Below, in pieces: positions 35,238 to 43,139 of a stretch of 64,000 nt of DNA. The notes below the pieces were generated by a model. The model saw only the letters and a list, made by a program, of their open reading frames with translations. It made no database searches and was not told the DNA's origin. The position numbers and the translations under genes are program-made. Source of the DNA: Roseinatronobacter bogoriensis DSM 18756 (GTDB taxonomy: Bacteria; Pseudomonadota; Alphaproteobacteria; Rhodobacterales; Rhodobacteraceae); NCBI RefSeq assembly GCF_004366635.1, contig NZ_SORN01000001.1:943314-1007313 (forward strand), read 5' to 3'. Within the stretch, counting starts at the first letter, position 1; every line of letters starts with the position of its first letter.

Positions 35238-36266
35238 TCAGACGGGCATCAAGACCCAGTAATCCAGATCAAGCAGGACGTCAGGATGGTATTTGCCACC
35301 CTCGTCTTTCAAAACCCCGGCGGCACCCTTGGTGGCCACCAACCGCAACCGCAACGCGCCAACACCCGGCGCAGTTGTCTCGGCGCGGTCCAGAACTTCC
35401 GACCAGGCCCGTATCGTGTCTCCGGCAAAGCACGGGTTGGCGTGGCTGCCAGCGTTGATCGCCGCAATCATCTGCGCATTGGCCAGGCCATTGAACGACA
35501 GCGCCCGCGCCATGGAAATCACGTGCCCACCATAAACCAGCAATTTCCCATCTGCGCGCTGGGTCGTATCAAAATGCACTTTCGAGGTGTTTTGCCACAA
35601 CCGTGTTGCCAGCATATGCTCGGCTTCTTGGACGGTCACGCCATCAACATGATCAATCCGCTCGCCGATTTCGTAATCACCCCAGCGATGTGGCTCTCCG
35701 GCAAGCGCGAAATCATATCGCGTGAAATCCAGCCCCGCTGGCACGATCAGATCTTGCGGTGCCACCACCGCGTTCAGTTCCGGCACAACAGGGTCGGGCG
35801 CAGGCGCATCCGGGTTGCGCTTGCGCACCATGACCCAACGCACATAGTCCAGCACGGTGGCACCATGCTGGTTCTCGCCGCGTGTGCGCACCCAGACAAC
35901 ACCGCTTTTTCCGTTGGAATTCTGCTTCAGCCCGATGACTTCCGAATGGCTGCGCAAACTGTCGCCGGGATAGACAGGCTGCAGAAAGCGCCCCTCCGCA
36001 TAGCCCAGATTGGCAATCGCGTTCAGGCTGACATCCGGCACTGTCTTGCCAAAGACAATGTGAAAGCCGATCAGGTCATCCACCGGGCTTTGCGCAAGGC
36101 CGCAGTCCCGCGCAAATTCATCCGATGAATAAAGCGCCGTGCGCGCAGGATACAGCGCATGATACAGCGCGCGCTCCCCGCCCGACACAGTGCGCGGCAC
36201 GGCATGTGTAATTATCTGCCCGATGCGATAATCCTCGAAAAACCGCCCCGCTGTCGTCTTGCTCAT
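35238..36266 (-). CDS. mch: Mesaconyl-CoA hydratase (MaoC family)
   Basis: A 342-residue double-hotdog hydratase that interconverts mesaconyl-CoA and beta-methylmalyl-CoA in the ethylmalonyl-CoA pathway. Landmarks are RFFEDYRIGQIITHAVPRTV, SPVDDLIGFHIVFGKTVPDV, RWGDYEIGERIDHVDGVTV and VYGGHVISMARALSFNGL. Length and neighbours (sdh operon on one side, mcl2 on the other) match the R. sphaeroides locus. The ATG at 36266 has GAGG seven bases before it; the ATG four codons upstream is less well placed. Confidence 0.9.
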   Translation of the reverse strand: MSKTTAGRFFEDYRIGQIITHAVPRTVSGGERALYHALYPARTALYSSDEFARDCGLAQSPVDDLIGFHIVFGKTVPDVSLNAIANLGYAEGRFLQPVYPGDSLRSHSEVIGLKQNSNGKSGVVWVRTRGENQHGATVLDYVRWVMVRKRNPDAPAPDPVVPELNAVVAPQDLIVPAGLDFTRYDFALAGEPHRWGDYEIGERIDHVDGVTVQEAEHMLATRLWQNTSKVHFDTTQRADGKLLVYGGHVISMARALSFNGLANAQMIAAINAGSHANPCFAGDTIRAWSEVLDRAETTAPGVGALRLRLVATKGAAGVLKDEGGKYHPDVLLDLDYWVLMPV

Positions 36267-36273
36267 GTTCTGC

Positions 36274-36336
36274 CTCATTTTCTTGCTTGCAAATACTCGC
36301 GGGGGCGGCCGCTTGCGGCCGGGGGCGGCAGCCCCC
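36274..36336 (+). repeat. Dispersed terminator-like repeat, copy 2
   Basis: CTCATTTTCTTGCTTGCAAA, then TACTCGCGGGGG, matches copy 1 at 14191. Two GC-rich hairpins follow (CGGCCGC-TT-GCGGCCG and GGGGGC-GGCA-GCCCCC). It lies between DUF1737 and mch in an otherwise same-strand gene row and begins eight bases from the mch start codon. Confidence 0.65.
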
Positions 36337-36340
36337 TGAC

Positions 36341-36547
36341 CTATAGACTTCCGAGCTTCAGCTCGGGCGAATAGGTCACATCCGCATCCTTGATCACGGC
36401 CTGTGCGCAGCGCATCAGCCCGCTTTCAGGGTCATGCGCATAGGCCGGGGAGCCATAGAGCTCCCAGCCCTGCGCAAGGGCCTGTGTGACCTTATGGCAA
36501 AACTCCGATGTATCTTCGGCTGTCAACAGGCGATAGGCGCGCATCAT
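36341..36547 (-). CDS. DUF1737 domain-containing protein
   Basis: 68 residues. YRLLTAEDTSEFCHKVTQAL and QGWELYGSPAYAHD are the DUF1737 signature, a small domain of unknown function. It begins by overlapping the stop of the NnrU gene (ATGATG, four bases), so it is translated with it. The same gene pair occurs beside mch and mcl2 in Rhodobacter relatives. Confidence 0.82.
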   Translation of the reverse strand: MMRAYRLLTAEDTSEFCHKVTQALAQGWELYGSPAYAHDPESGLMRCAQAVIKDADVTYSPELKLGSL

Positions 36548-37104
36548 GCAGCCCCCCCAAAGGGCCATGGCCCCAGCCAGCCGTGAATCTGGCCAACAAT
36601 CAGCATCAGGAACAATGCCCCGACAATTGCAGCGCCTTCTTTCCATGCGGGTGCCTCGGGCGGGCGGGTCCAGTCACGATTGGCACGGTTTATCAGGATG
36701 ACCGAAACCACCGCCCAGGCCAGCAGTCCGCCAAATAGGATCAATCCCTGCAGTGTGCCAACAACCAGCAGATGGCCCACCGCCCAGGCCTTGAACCCGG
36801 AAAGTTGCGGGTGCCGGATGCGCCGGTGAAGATTGGTTTTCAGGCCCGAAACCGCATAAAGGTAGAATGCCAGCAGCAACAGCAGATTGTTGACATGCAC
36901 CATCCAGAAGGGGGTGGTCCACAAAACGGTCGGCTCTGCCATGCGGTAGCCGATCACCATCAGCACGATAGAGATCAGCAGCGCCACGGCGACAACGCCT
37001 TTGCCTGCCTCGCCCATTTCGGCGCGTTTTTCCGGGGCAAGACGCTTGAAGAAATGCGCGCCCGCCCAAAGTGCGACCCCAAGGATCAGGATCAAGGTTC
37101 CCAT
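36544..37104 (-). CDS. NnrU family membrane protein
   Basis: 186 residues with five or six membrane helices (LILILGVALWAGAHFF; GVVAVALLISIVLMVIGYRM; LLLLLAFYLYAVSGL; LLVVGTLQGLILFGGLLAWA). HFFKRLAPE and RHPQLSGFKAWAVGHLL are NnrU/MAPEG-like hallmarks. NnrU was named for a role in nitrite/nitric-oxide reduction, but relatives occur in non-denitrifiers, and nothing here indicates denitrification. It lies five bases behind mcl2. Confidence 0.85.
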   Translation of the reverse strand: MGTLILILGVALWAGAHFFKRLAPEKRAEMGEAGKGVVAVALLISIVLMVIGYRMAEPTVLWTTPFWMVHVNNLLLLLAFYLYAVSGLKTNLHRRIRHPQLSGFKAWAVGHLLVVGTLQGLILFGGLLAWAVVSVILINRANRDWTRPPEAPAWKEGAAIVGALFLMLIVGQIHGWLGPWPFGGAA

Positions 37105-37109
37105 ATTGG

Positions 37110-37976
37110 CTACTCCGTCAATTCCGCAAAAGCCTGCGCTTTTGCAAGGGTTTGCTTTGCAGTCACAATATGCAGATTCTCGACGATCATGCCATCGAGA
37201 ACCGCAACCCCTTCGCCGCGCGCTGTTGCCGCATCAAATGCCTCGATCTGGCGTTTCGCAAGTGTGATTTCCGCCTCGGACGGCGAGAAGACCTCATTGG
37301 CAATGGCAAGCTGCGATGGGTGGATCAGGGTTTTTCCGTCAAAGCCCATGTCGCGGCCCTGGACGCATTCTGCGCGCAAGCCCTGCTCATCCCGAAAGGC
37401 GTTATAGACCCCGTCGATTGCAATGATCCCCACGGATTTGGCCGCAATCAGGGGCAGTTGCAGGGCTGTCATCATCGGCAGGCGGTCTGCGCGCGCGCGG
37501 CAGCCCATATCCTTGGCCAGATCATTGGTGCCCATGATAAAACCGGCCATGCGCGGCGCACAGGCAATGGCATGAGAGTTCAGCACCCCTTTGGGCGATT
37601 CCATCATCGCCCAGATGCGGGTGTCCGCTGTTTCTTCCCGGGCATCCAGCTGGTGGGCCAGCGCTTCGATATGGACGGCTTCATCGACTTTGGGCAGTAA
37701 GATCGCCTCTGGCCGGACCGAGGCGATGACATCCAGATCATCGCGCCCCCATTCGGTGGACAGGGCATTGATCCGCACCAGTTTCGCCCGTTTTCCGTAG
37801 TCGTGGCTTTCGAGTGTTTCGGCCAGCAAAACCCGCGCGCGTGCCTTTTCATCAATGGCGACAGCATCCTCCAGATCGAAGATGATCGCATCGGTGTCCA
37901 GCGTCGTCGCTTTTTCCAGCGCACGCGCCTTGGAGCCGGGAATATAAAGTACAGACCGAAACGGGCGCGTGTCCAT
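37110..37976 (-). CDS. mcl2: (3S)-malyl-CoA thioesterase, CitE/Mcl2 family
   Basis: A 288-residue TIM-barrel enzyme: FRSVLYIPGSKARALEKA, DAIIFDLEDAVAIDEKARAR (metal-binding acidic residues), LVRINALSTEWGRDD, WAMMESPKGVLN and FDGKTLIHPSQLAIANEVF. In R. sphaeroides Mcl2 hydrolyses (S)-malyl-CoA to malate in acetate assimilation. Assignment as Mcl2 rather than a lyase rests on size and on the mch-DUF1737-nnrU neighbourhood. First gene of this row. Confidence 0.87.
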   Translation of the reverse strand: MDTRPFRSVLYIPGSKARALEKATTLDTDAIIFDLEDAVAIDEKARARVLLAETLESHDYGKRAKLVRINALSTEWGRDDLDVIASVRPEAILLPKVDEAVHIEALAHQLDAREETADTRIWAMMESPKGVLNSHAIACAPRMAGFIMGTNDLAKDMGCRARADRLPMMTALQLPLIAAKSVGIIAIDGVYNAFRDEQGLRAECVQGRDMGFDGKTLIHPSQLAIANEVFSPSEAEITLAKRQIEAFDAATARGEGVAVLDGMIVENLHIVTAKQTLAKAQAFAELTE

Positions 37977-38168
37977 GTGTCATCCTTCGTAATTTTCTGT
38001 CGCCTGTGCATCATTTCCGGACACAAATGGCAAGGGGGTATGCGCTGCGTTGCAGCATTTTCTCGGAATGTCACGCGCTAACATGCGCCGGCCGGTGGGT
38101 TAACCTTGTTTTTGCATGCATCTGTCAGGCTGGGCGGGTCTGCATCCCACGTGCCTGAGGAGTTTTTC

Positions 38169-38468
38169 ATGCGCCCTGTCTTCTTGAGTTTTGCTCTTTT
38201 CCTTTTTGCCGGAACGCAACCGGCTTTTGCAAAGGCCATGCAATGCGGGCCGCGTGATATGGTCCTGAACATGCTGGCCGCACAGGATCAGACGCGTCGC
38301 GCCATCGGGCTTGCGGGGCGCATGGTGATGGAGGTCTTTGCCGCCGCAGACAGTGCCGACTGGACCATCACCGTGACCCTGGCAGACGGCCGCATGTGTA
38401 TGCTGGCCACAGGCACCGCCTTTGAGGCTGCCGAAACACTCGTGCCGATGAAAGGAGTCGTACTCTGA
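38169..38468 (+). CDS. Small exported hypothetical protein
   Basis: 99 residues with a clear signal peptide (RPVFLSFALFLFAGTQPAFA, cut near residue 22) and a mature domain containing two cysteines (MQCGPRDMV; GRMCMLATGT). No family recognised. GAGGAG lies six bases before the ATG at 38169, a better start than the open frame from 38106. Faces away from mcl2; the RpiR gene follows after 70 bp. Confidence 0.75.
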   Translation: MRPVFLSFALFLFAGTQPAFAKAMQCGPRDMVLNMLAAQDQTRRAIGLAGRMVMEVFAAADSADWTITVTLADGRMCMLATGTAFEAAETLVPMKGVVL

Positions 38469-38472
38469 TTGA

Positions 38473-38506
38473 AACATATGTTGCGCACTATGCATCATAT
38501 GTTGAT
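38473..38506. promoter_or_regulatory. Tandem CATATGTTG operator before the rpiR-type gene
   Basis: CATATGTTG occurs at 38475-38483 and 38496-38504, 21 bp apart, in an AT-rich stretch 35 bases before the regulator start. Each contains the palindrome CATATG, and the first sits in the longer palindrome AACATATGTT. It is probably the autoregulatory or operon-control site of the RpiR protein. Confidence 0.55.
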
Positions 38507-38538
38507 TTTATGCGCTGGCGGTGCTAAGTGCTATTCGC

Positions 38539-39420
38539 ATGACCCAGTCCTTCACCAGATTGCTTGCCGCGCGCCTCGATAGCCTACCTGCACGGATGCA
38601 ACAGGCCGCACGCTGGATTGCGGCGAACCCGCATGAAGTCGCATTGCTGTCGATGCGCGAGCAGGCGCGCATGGCAGGCGTGCAACCCGCCACAATGACG
38701 CGGCTTGCGCAGGCGCTTGGCTATGACGGTTTTGAGGCATTGCGCGCTGAACATGCGGCAGCCTTGCGCCATGCGCCGTCCGGGCTTGCGCGGCAGGCCG
38801 ATGGCCGATTGCCACTTTGTGCAGAGAGTGCAGAAGGGCAGGCGTTGGAAATGCTGACACAGGCGCAGGGGCAGGTCGCAGAATTATGTGCAGGTGACAT
38901 GCTTGCCTCTCTCGGCAAGGCCGCCGAATTGATGATTCGGGCGCGTCGGGTGTATATTCTTGGCAGGCGCTCAAGCCATGCGGTTGCGTGGCACCTCTAT
39001 TATGCATTGTCGCTGGTGACAGAGCGCGCCAGTTTGCTGGATGGCATTGGCGGCACCGGTCTGGATGCGCTGTGGCATGCAGGGGCAGAAGATGTCCTTT
39101 TTGTCTGCGGTGTCGCCCCGTACACGCGCGCTGTGGTCGAGGCGACATTGCAGGCGCAGGCGCGCGATATTCCGATCATTGCCTTGACGGATTCGCGCTT
39201 GTCGCCCTTGATCGCGGCGCGGGGTGTCGGTCTGATCGTTCCAACCCACAGCGCCAGTTTTCTGCATGCGATGACTCCTGCATTCCTGATTGCCGATATA
39301 CTGGCGGCCCTTGTGGCGCGCGCAGATGACCCCGGCACGCTGGCGCGCCTCGAAGGGCTGGACCGCCAGCTTGCGGCGCTGAATACTTATATCTCTCAAC
39401 CCCTTGAGGCTTCGAAATGA
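38539..39420 (+). CDS. RpiR/MurR-family transcriptional regulator with SIS domain
   Basis: About 293 residues: an N-terminal HTH_6 domain (residues ~1-78: AARWIAANPHEVALLSMREQ, VQPATMTRLAQALGYDGF) and a C-terminal SIS domain (~115-250: RARRVYILGRRSSHAVAWHL, then SRLSPLIAARGVGLIVPTHS) that normally senses phosphosugars. The ATG at 38539 is preferred over the GTG at 38521, though its ribosome site is weak. Its stop overlaps the aminotransferase start by four bases, so it probably controls that operon. Confidence 0.88.
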   Translation: MTQSFTRLLAARLDSLPARMQQAARWIAANPHEVALLSMREQARMAGVQPATMTRLAQALGYDGFEALRAEHAAALRHAPSGLARQADGRLPLCAESAEGQALEMLTQAQGQVAELCAGDMLASLGKAAELMIRARRVYILGRRSSHAVAWHLYYALSLVTERASLLDGIGGTGLDALWHAGAEDVLFVCGVAPYTRAVVEATLQAQARDIPIIALTDSRLSPLIAARGVGLIVPTHSASFLHAMTPAFLIADILAALVARADDPGTLARLEGLDRQLAALNTYISQPLEASK

Positions 39421-40742
39421 CACATCTTCTGCACCGTTCCATCCATACGCCGCCACGTCATGCCGTATCGGCACAGGGGCTGCATTTCACTGATTCCGAA
39501 GGGCGGCAGTATATCGACGCATCCGGCGGCGCGGCGGTGTCTTGCTTGGGCCATGCCCACCCGGATGTGATTGCCGCATTACATGCCCAGCTTGACCGGC
39601 TGGCCTATGCGCATACCGGCTTTTTCACCACCGATGTAGCCGAGGAATTGGCCGATACCCTGATTGCAGATGCGCCAGCGGGTTTGAGTCATGTTTACCT
39701 TGTCTCTGGCGGGTCAGAGGCGGTCGAGGCGGCGCTGAAAATGGCGCGGCAGTATTTCACCGAAACCGGCCAGCCCCAGCGCCGCCACATCATCGCGCGG
39801 CGGCAAAGCTATCATGGCAACACTTTGGGCGCATTGGCCGCAGGCGGCAATGAATGGCGTCGCGCCCAGTTCAAACCACTGTTGATGGAGGCGCATCACA
39901 TCGCGCCCTGCTTCGCTTATCGCGAGCAATGGGAAGGCGAAACAGACGCCGATTACGCCGCCCGCGCAGCAGGCGAGCTGGAAGCAAAGATACTGGAACT
40001 TGGGGTCGATACGGTCGCGGCCTTTGTCGCTGAGCCGGTGGTCGGGGCAACGGCCGGTGCGGTGCCTGCAGTGGGCGATTACTACAAGCGCATCCGTGCA
40101 ATTTGCGACAAATACGGCGTGTTGTTGATCTTGGATGAGGTCATGTGCGGTATGGGGCGCACTGGCAGCCTGTATGCCTGTGAACAAGATGGAATATCCC
40201 CGGACCTTCTGACCATCGCCAAAGGCCTTGGCGGGGGGTATCAGCCCATCGGGGCGACCCTGCTGAGTGAGAAGATCTACCAGGCATTCGCGCAGGGCAG
40301 CGGGTTCTTTCAGCATGGTCACACCTATATGGGCCATCCGATGGCCGCCGCAGCCGGGCTTGCGGTGCAAAAGGTCATCAAACAGGATAATCTGCTGGCC
40401 AATGTGCAGGCGATGGGCGTGGAATTGCGCCAGCAATTACAGGCCGCCTTTGGCCAACATGCGCATGTGGGCGATATTCGGGGCAGGGGGCTGTTTCAGG
40501 CCATCGAGCTGGTCGAGGATCGCCAGACCAAAGCGCCATTCGACCCCGCGCGCAAACTTCATGCCCGCATAAAGTCTGAAGCAATGGCGCGTGGGCTGAT
40601 GGTCTATCCGATGGGGGGCACGATTGACGGGGTACGCGGCGATCATGTGCTTCTGGCACCGCCTTTTATCGTCACCCCTTCAGATGTGGCCGAGATAACA
40701 GGGCGTCTGTCCGAGGCGGTGAATGCCGCCTTGCAGCCATGA
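39417..40742 (+). CDS. Class III PLP-dependent aminotransferase
   Basis: 441 residues of the omega-amino acid/ornithine fold. DASGGAAVSCLGHAHPDV, the cofactor-binding SGGSEAVEAALKMARQY, LLILDEVMCGMGRTG and LLTIAKGLGGGYQP (PLP lysine near 267) are present. The specific amine donor is not evident; near neighbours in the family include taurine, beta-alanine and 4-aminobutyrate enzymes. It is translationally coupled on both sides, to the RpiR regulator and to the CMD-fold gene. Confidence 0.9.
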   Translation: MTHLLHRSIHTPPRHAVSAQGLHFTDSEGRQYIDASGGAAVSCLGHAHPDVIAALHAQLDRLAYAHTGFFTTDVAEELADTLIADAPAGLSHVYLVSGGSEAVEAALKMARQYFTETGQPQRRHIIARRQSYHGNTLGALAAGGNEWRRAQFKPLLMEAHHIAPCFAYREQWEGETDADYAARAAGELEAKILELGVDTVAAFVAEPVVGATAGAVPAVGDYYKRIRAICDKYGVLLILDEVMCGMGRTGSLYACEQDGISPDLLTIAKGLGGGYQPIGATLLSEKIYQAFAQGSGFFQHGHTYMGHPMAAAAGLAVQKVIKQDNLLANVQAMGVELRQQLQAAFGQHAHVGDIRGRGLFQAIELVEDRQTKAPFDPARKLHARIKSEAMARGLMVYPMGGTIDGVRGDHVLLAPPFIVTPSDVAEITGRLSEAVNAALQP

Positions 40743-41293
40743 CCCTGGCGTTCCCCCCGATAACAGATGCCAACTGGCCCGCGGAAATTTCTGATATGCG
40801 CACGGGCTTTGCGGGCCAGTTGAATGTCTATCGGGTGATGGCCCATCACCCAGCGCTGTTGCGCGCATGGTCGGGGCTGCGTGAGCATATCGTCAATAAC
40901 ACTGCCCTTGGCCGCGAAAGGGCAGAGGTGGTGATCCTGCGGCTCGCCCACAGGCTGTCATCCGGCTATGAATGGAACCAGCATGTCGCGCGCGGATTGA
41001 AGGTCGGTTTGTCAAAGGACCGGATCGCGAGCCTGCGCGGTCCGCTTGCAGATATGGCGGCAGAAGATGCGGTCCTCGCTGGCGCTGTCGACACGCTGTT
41101 GGATCAACACAGGCTGGCGCCCCAGCAGATGGCTGAACTAAATGATCTGATCGGGCAGCACGCAGTTCTGGACCTGATGGCGACGACAGGCATGTATCTG
41201 ACGCTTGGGTTTCTGCTCGAAACGACAGGCTGTCCGCTGGATGCCAGTGTCCGGGATGACCTTGCGCGTAATGCACCGGAGCTCATGGTGTGA
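40739..41293 (+). CDS. Carboxymuconolactone decarboxylase/AhpD-fold protein
   Basis: 184 residues. The core RERAEVVILRLAHRLSSGYEWNQHV is the CMD-family helix pair, but the CxxC of AhpD-type peroxidases is replaced (SSGYEWNQH), so it is not a classical alkylhydroperoxidase. It overlaps the aminotransferase stop by four bases and ends the three-gene operon at a strong terminator. Confidence 0.82.
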   Translation: MTLAFPPITDANWPAEISDMRTGFAGQLNVYRVMAHHPALLRAWSGLREHIVNNTALGRERAEVVILRLAHRLSSGYEWNQHVARGLKVGLSKDRIASLRGPLADMAAEDAVLAGAVDTLLDQHRLAPQQMAELNDLIGQHAVLDLMATTGMYLTLGFLLETTGCPLDASVRDDLARNAPELMV

Positions 41294-41305
41294 AACAGAA
41301 TAGAA

Positions 41306-41334
41306 AAAGCCCGCAATGCTCTATTGCGGGCTTT
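41306..41334. terminator. Bidirectional intrinsic terminator
   Basis: A perfect 12-bp stem (AAAGCCCGCAAT/ATTGCGGGCTTT) with a five-base loop and A/T runs on both sides, between the convergent CMD-fold gene and infC. It should stop transcription from both directions. Confidence 0.88.
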
Positions 41335-41356
41335 CGTATCGGGTTTGTGCAGAGTG

Positions 41357-41896
41357 TCAGCGCGGCGCGATCATCATGATCATCTGCCGCCCTTCCATTT
41401 TGGGCATATTCTCGACCTTGCCGATCTCGCCGACATCTGCTGCGACGCGGTTCAGAAGCTCTGCGCCAATGTTCTGGTGTGCCATTTCACGGCCACGGAA
41501 ACGAAGGGTCACCTTGACCTTGTCGCCACCTTCGAGAAACCGCAAAACGTTGCGCATTTTCACTTCATAGTCATGCGTGTCGGTATTTGGGCGGAATTTG
41601 ACTTCCTTGATCTCGATGATGTGCTGTTTCTTGCGCGCTTCCGCTTCGCGTTTTTGCAACTCATACTTATATTTGCCGAAATCCATGATCTTGCAGACAG
41701 GCGGCGTAGCGTTGGGAGAGATTTCAACAAGATCAAGACCGGCCTCATCGGCCAGTGCCATCGCTTGAGCGGGTGTAACAACCCCTAGATTTTCACCTTC
41801 GGCCCCGATCAGGCGAATCTCTGTGGCGCGAATGCGGTCATTCACGCGCGGTCCGGTGTCACGTTGTGGCGGGGCATTATGCGGTCTGCGGGCTAT
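41357..41896 (-). CDS. infC: Translation initiation factor IF-3, likely ATA start
   Basis: A 179-residue factor that keeps 30S subunits free and checks the initiator tRNA. It has RVNDRIRATEIRLIGAEGEN, EAGLDLVEISPNATPPVCKI, DFGKYKYELQKRE and the C-domain KVTLRFRGREMAHQNIG. The proposed start is ATA at 41896, because AAGGA lies eight bases before it and the family usually opens ARRPHN at this point. The upstream in-frame TTG at 41920 would give 187 residues but has no ribosome site. Rare start codons on infC are used for IF-3 autoregulation in E. coli (AUU). Confidence 0.9.
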   Translation of the reverse strand: MARRPHNAPPQRDTGPRVNDRIRATEIRLIGAEGENLGVVTPAQAMALADEAGLDLVEISPNATPPVCKIMDFGKYKYELQKREAEARKKQHIIEIKEVKFRPNTDTHDYEVKMRNVLRFLEGGDKVKVTLRFRGREMAHQNIGAELLNRVAADVGEIGKVENMPKMEGRQMIMMIAPR

Positions 41897-42086
41897 GGTG
41901 TCGTTCCTTGTTCTGTTCAAATCGGTGAGTTACACTAAATCTGAGCGTTGCGCAATTCAAGCGCGAAGATCAATGGTTACTGGCGATAACGTGCTTGTTT
42001 TCTGCCTGCGGCGAAGTGCCCATTGCAACTGCCGCCGCTTTTGTCATATCGCGCGAGAGAGTAACAATGTTCAGAAGGATAGAACC

Positions 42087-42722
42087 ATGAACAAATCCCT
42101 TCTAATTGCTATTGCAGCCGCTGCTGCGGCCGTCGGTATATGGTTCGGGATACAGTCACGTCAGGGGCCCGAAGTGATCGAGCCTGCCGTCGAGACAACA
42201 CCTGCGCCGGAAACCACCGAAACAGAAATTGAAGAGCCAGAAATTGCTGAGCCCGAGCCGGAACCTGAGCAAGAGCCTGCCATTGAAGAAGAAGCGGTTG
42301 AAGAGCCCACGACCGACGAGTTGATGGAAGATGTTGCAGAAGATGCCGCTGAAACTGTCGAAGAGGCAGTAGAAGGCGAAGTCGAGGCAACCACAGAGCC
42401 TGTCGAATCGATGGTTGATGACATCGTCGGTGATGAGGCCGAATCCATCGACGAGTCTGCCGTTGAAGATGCAGTGCAGGATGCGGAAGAAACGCTGTCT
42501 GATGAAGCCGCAGAAGAAACTGCCGATGCTATCGAAGAGGCTATCGAGTTGCAGGATCTTGGCCTTGATCTGTCGCTGGATTCCATCCGCGCGCAGATTG
42601 ATGCAGCCAATCTGAACGTCGCAGAGCGCGGCATCATCGAAGGGCTGTTGCAGTCTGCGGGTGAAAACCCGGAACTGCTGGAGCAGGTGGTCGAGCGCTT
42701 GCGCGAGATGACCGGCAACTGA
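42087..42722 (+). CDS. Acidic membrane-anchored hypothetical protein
   Basis: 211 residues. It starts with a membrane anchor or uncleaved signal (KSLLIAIAAAAAAVGIWFGI), then ~120 residues rich in Glu, Pro and Ala with low complexity (EPEIAEPEPEPEQEPAIEEE). It ends in a compact predicted helical segment (LDLSLDSIRAQIDAANLNVA, LLEQVVERLREMTGN). Probably periplasmic and disordered in the middle; function unknown. The ATG at 42087 has AGAAGGA upstream, and the longer frame is antisense to infC. Confidence 0.78.
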   Translation: MNKSLLIAIAAAAAAVGIWFGIQSRQGPEVIEPAVETTPAPETTETEIEEPEIAEPEPEPEQEPAIEEEAVEEPTTDELMEDVAEDAAETVEEAVEGEVEATTEPVESMVDDIVGDEAESIDESAVEDAVQDAEETLSDEAAEETADAIEEAIELQDLGLDLSLDSIRAQIDAANLNVAERGIIEGLLQSAGENPELLEQVVERLREMTGN

Positions 42723-42743
42723 TCTTGACAACATGTTGAGGCA

Positions 42744-42777
42744 AGGCCCGGATGCCACTTGGTGTCCGGGCCTTTTT
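42744..42777 (+). terminator. Intrinsic terminator of the acidic protein gene
   Basis: AGGCCCGGA pairs with TCCGGGCCT around a 12-base loop, followed by TTTTT, 22 bases behind the stop codon. Confidence 0.88.
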
Positions 42778-43139
42778 GATTGCGCGTCGTGTTACCACCT
42801 CAGGCGCAACTCGTGCTTGCCACCTGACACAAGGTACCTGATGACTGCTTGGAGGGCGTTGCAGTCTTTGACCGGCGCGGAAACAAGGCGCAAAGCGCCG
42901 CCGCGCATCGCCGGGCCGCCCCCTCGGCACGGCGATTTGGCTGCCACCTGCGCAACGATTTGATCTTTCAGGGACTTGGCCAGCATAAAGCGCTACAGAG
43001 TAAACCTTGGATCGCCGCACCGCGGCCCTGCGCTGCGCGGCTGTGCACCCGGCCTCGCTATGTCCCCTTTGTCCCGCATAGCCGCCTCTCGTGAAAGCAT
43101 CGGAATCATGAGCGGGAACCTTTCGTCAGCTGGCGAGCA
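42778..43139. other. 362-bp intergenic region with repeat copy B
   Basis: Apart from repeat copy B (42872-43045) I see no gene or clear signal. Open frames across it are not supported by start sites and change between repeat copies. Confidence 0.55.
42872..43045 (+). repeat. 174-bp dispersed repeat, copy B
   Basis: Same length and orientation as copies A and C. The left stem-loop here is GGCGC-AAA-GCGCC (42887-42899), differing in sequence from the other copies while keeping pairing. The core CGGCACGGCGATTTGGCTGC and the segment GGCCAGCATAAAGCGCTACA are very close to copy C. Confidence 0.8.

Noticed and set aside
41823..42086. N-terminal extension of the acidic protein
   Set aside because: Antisense to infC; a membrane-anchor start with AGAAGGA is found at 42087.
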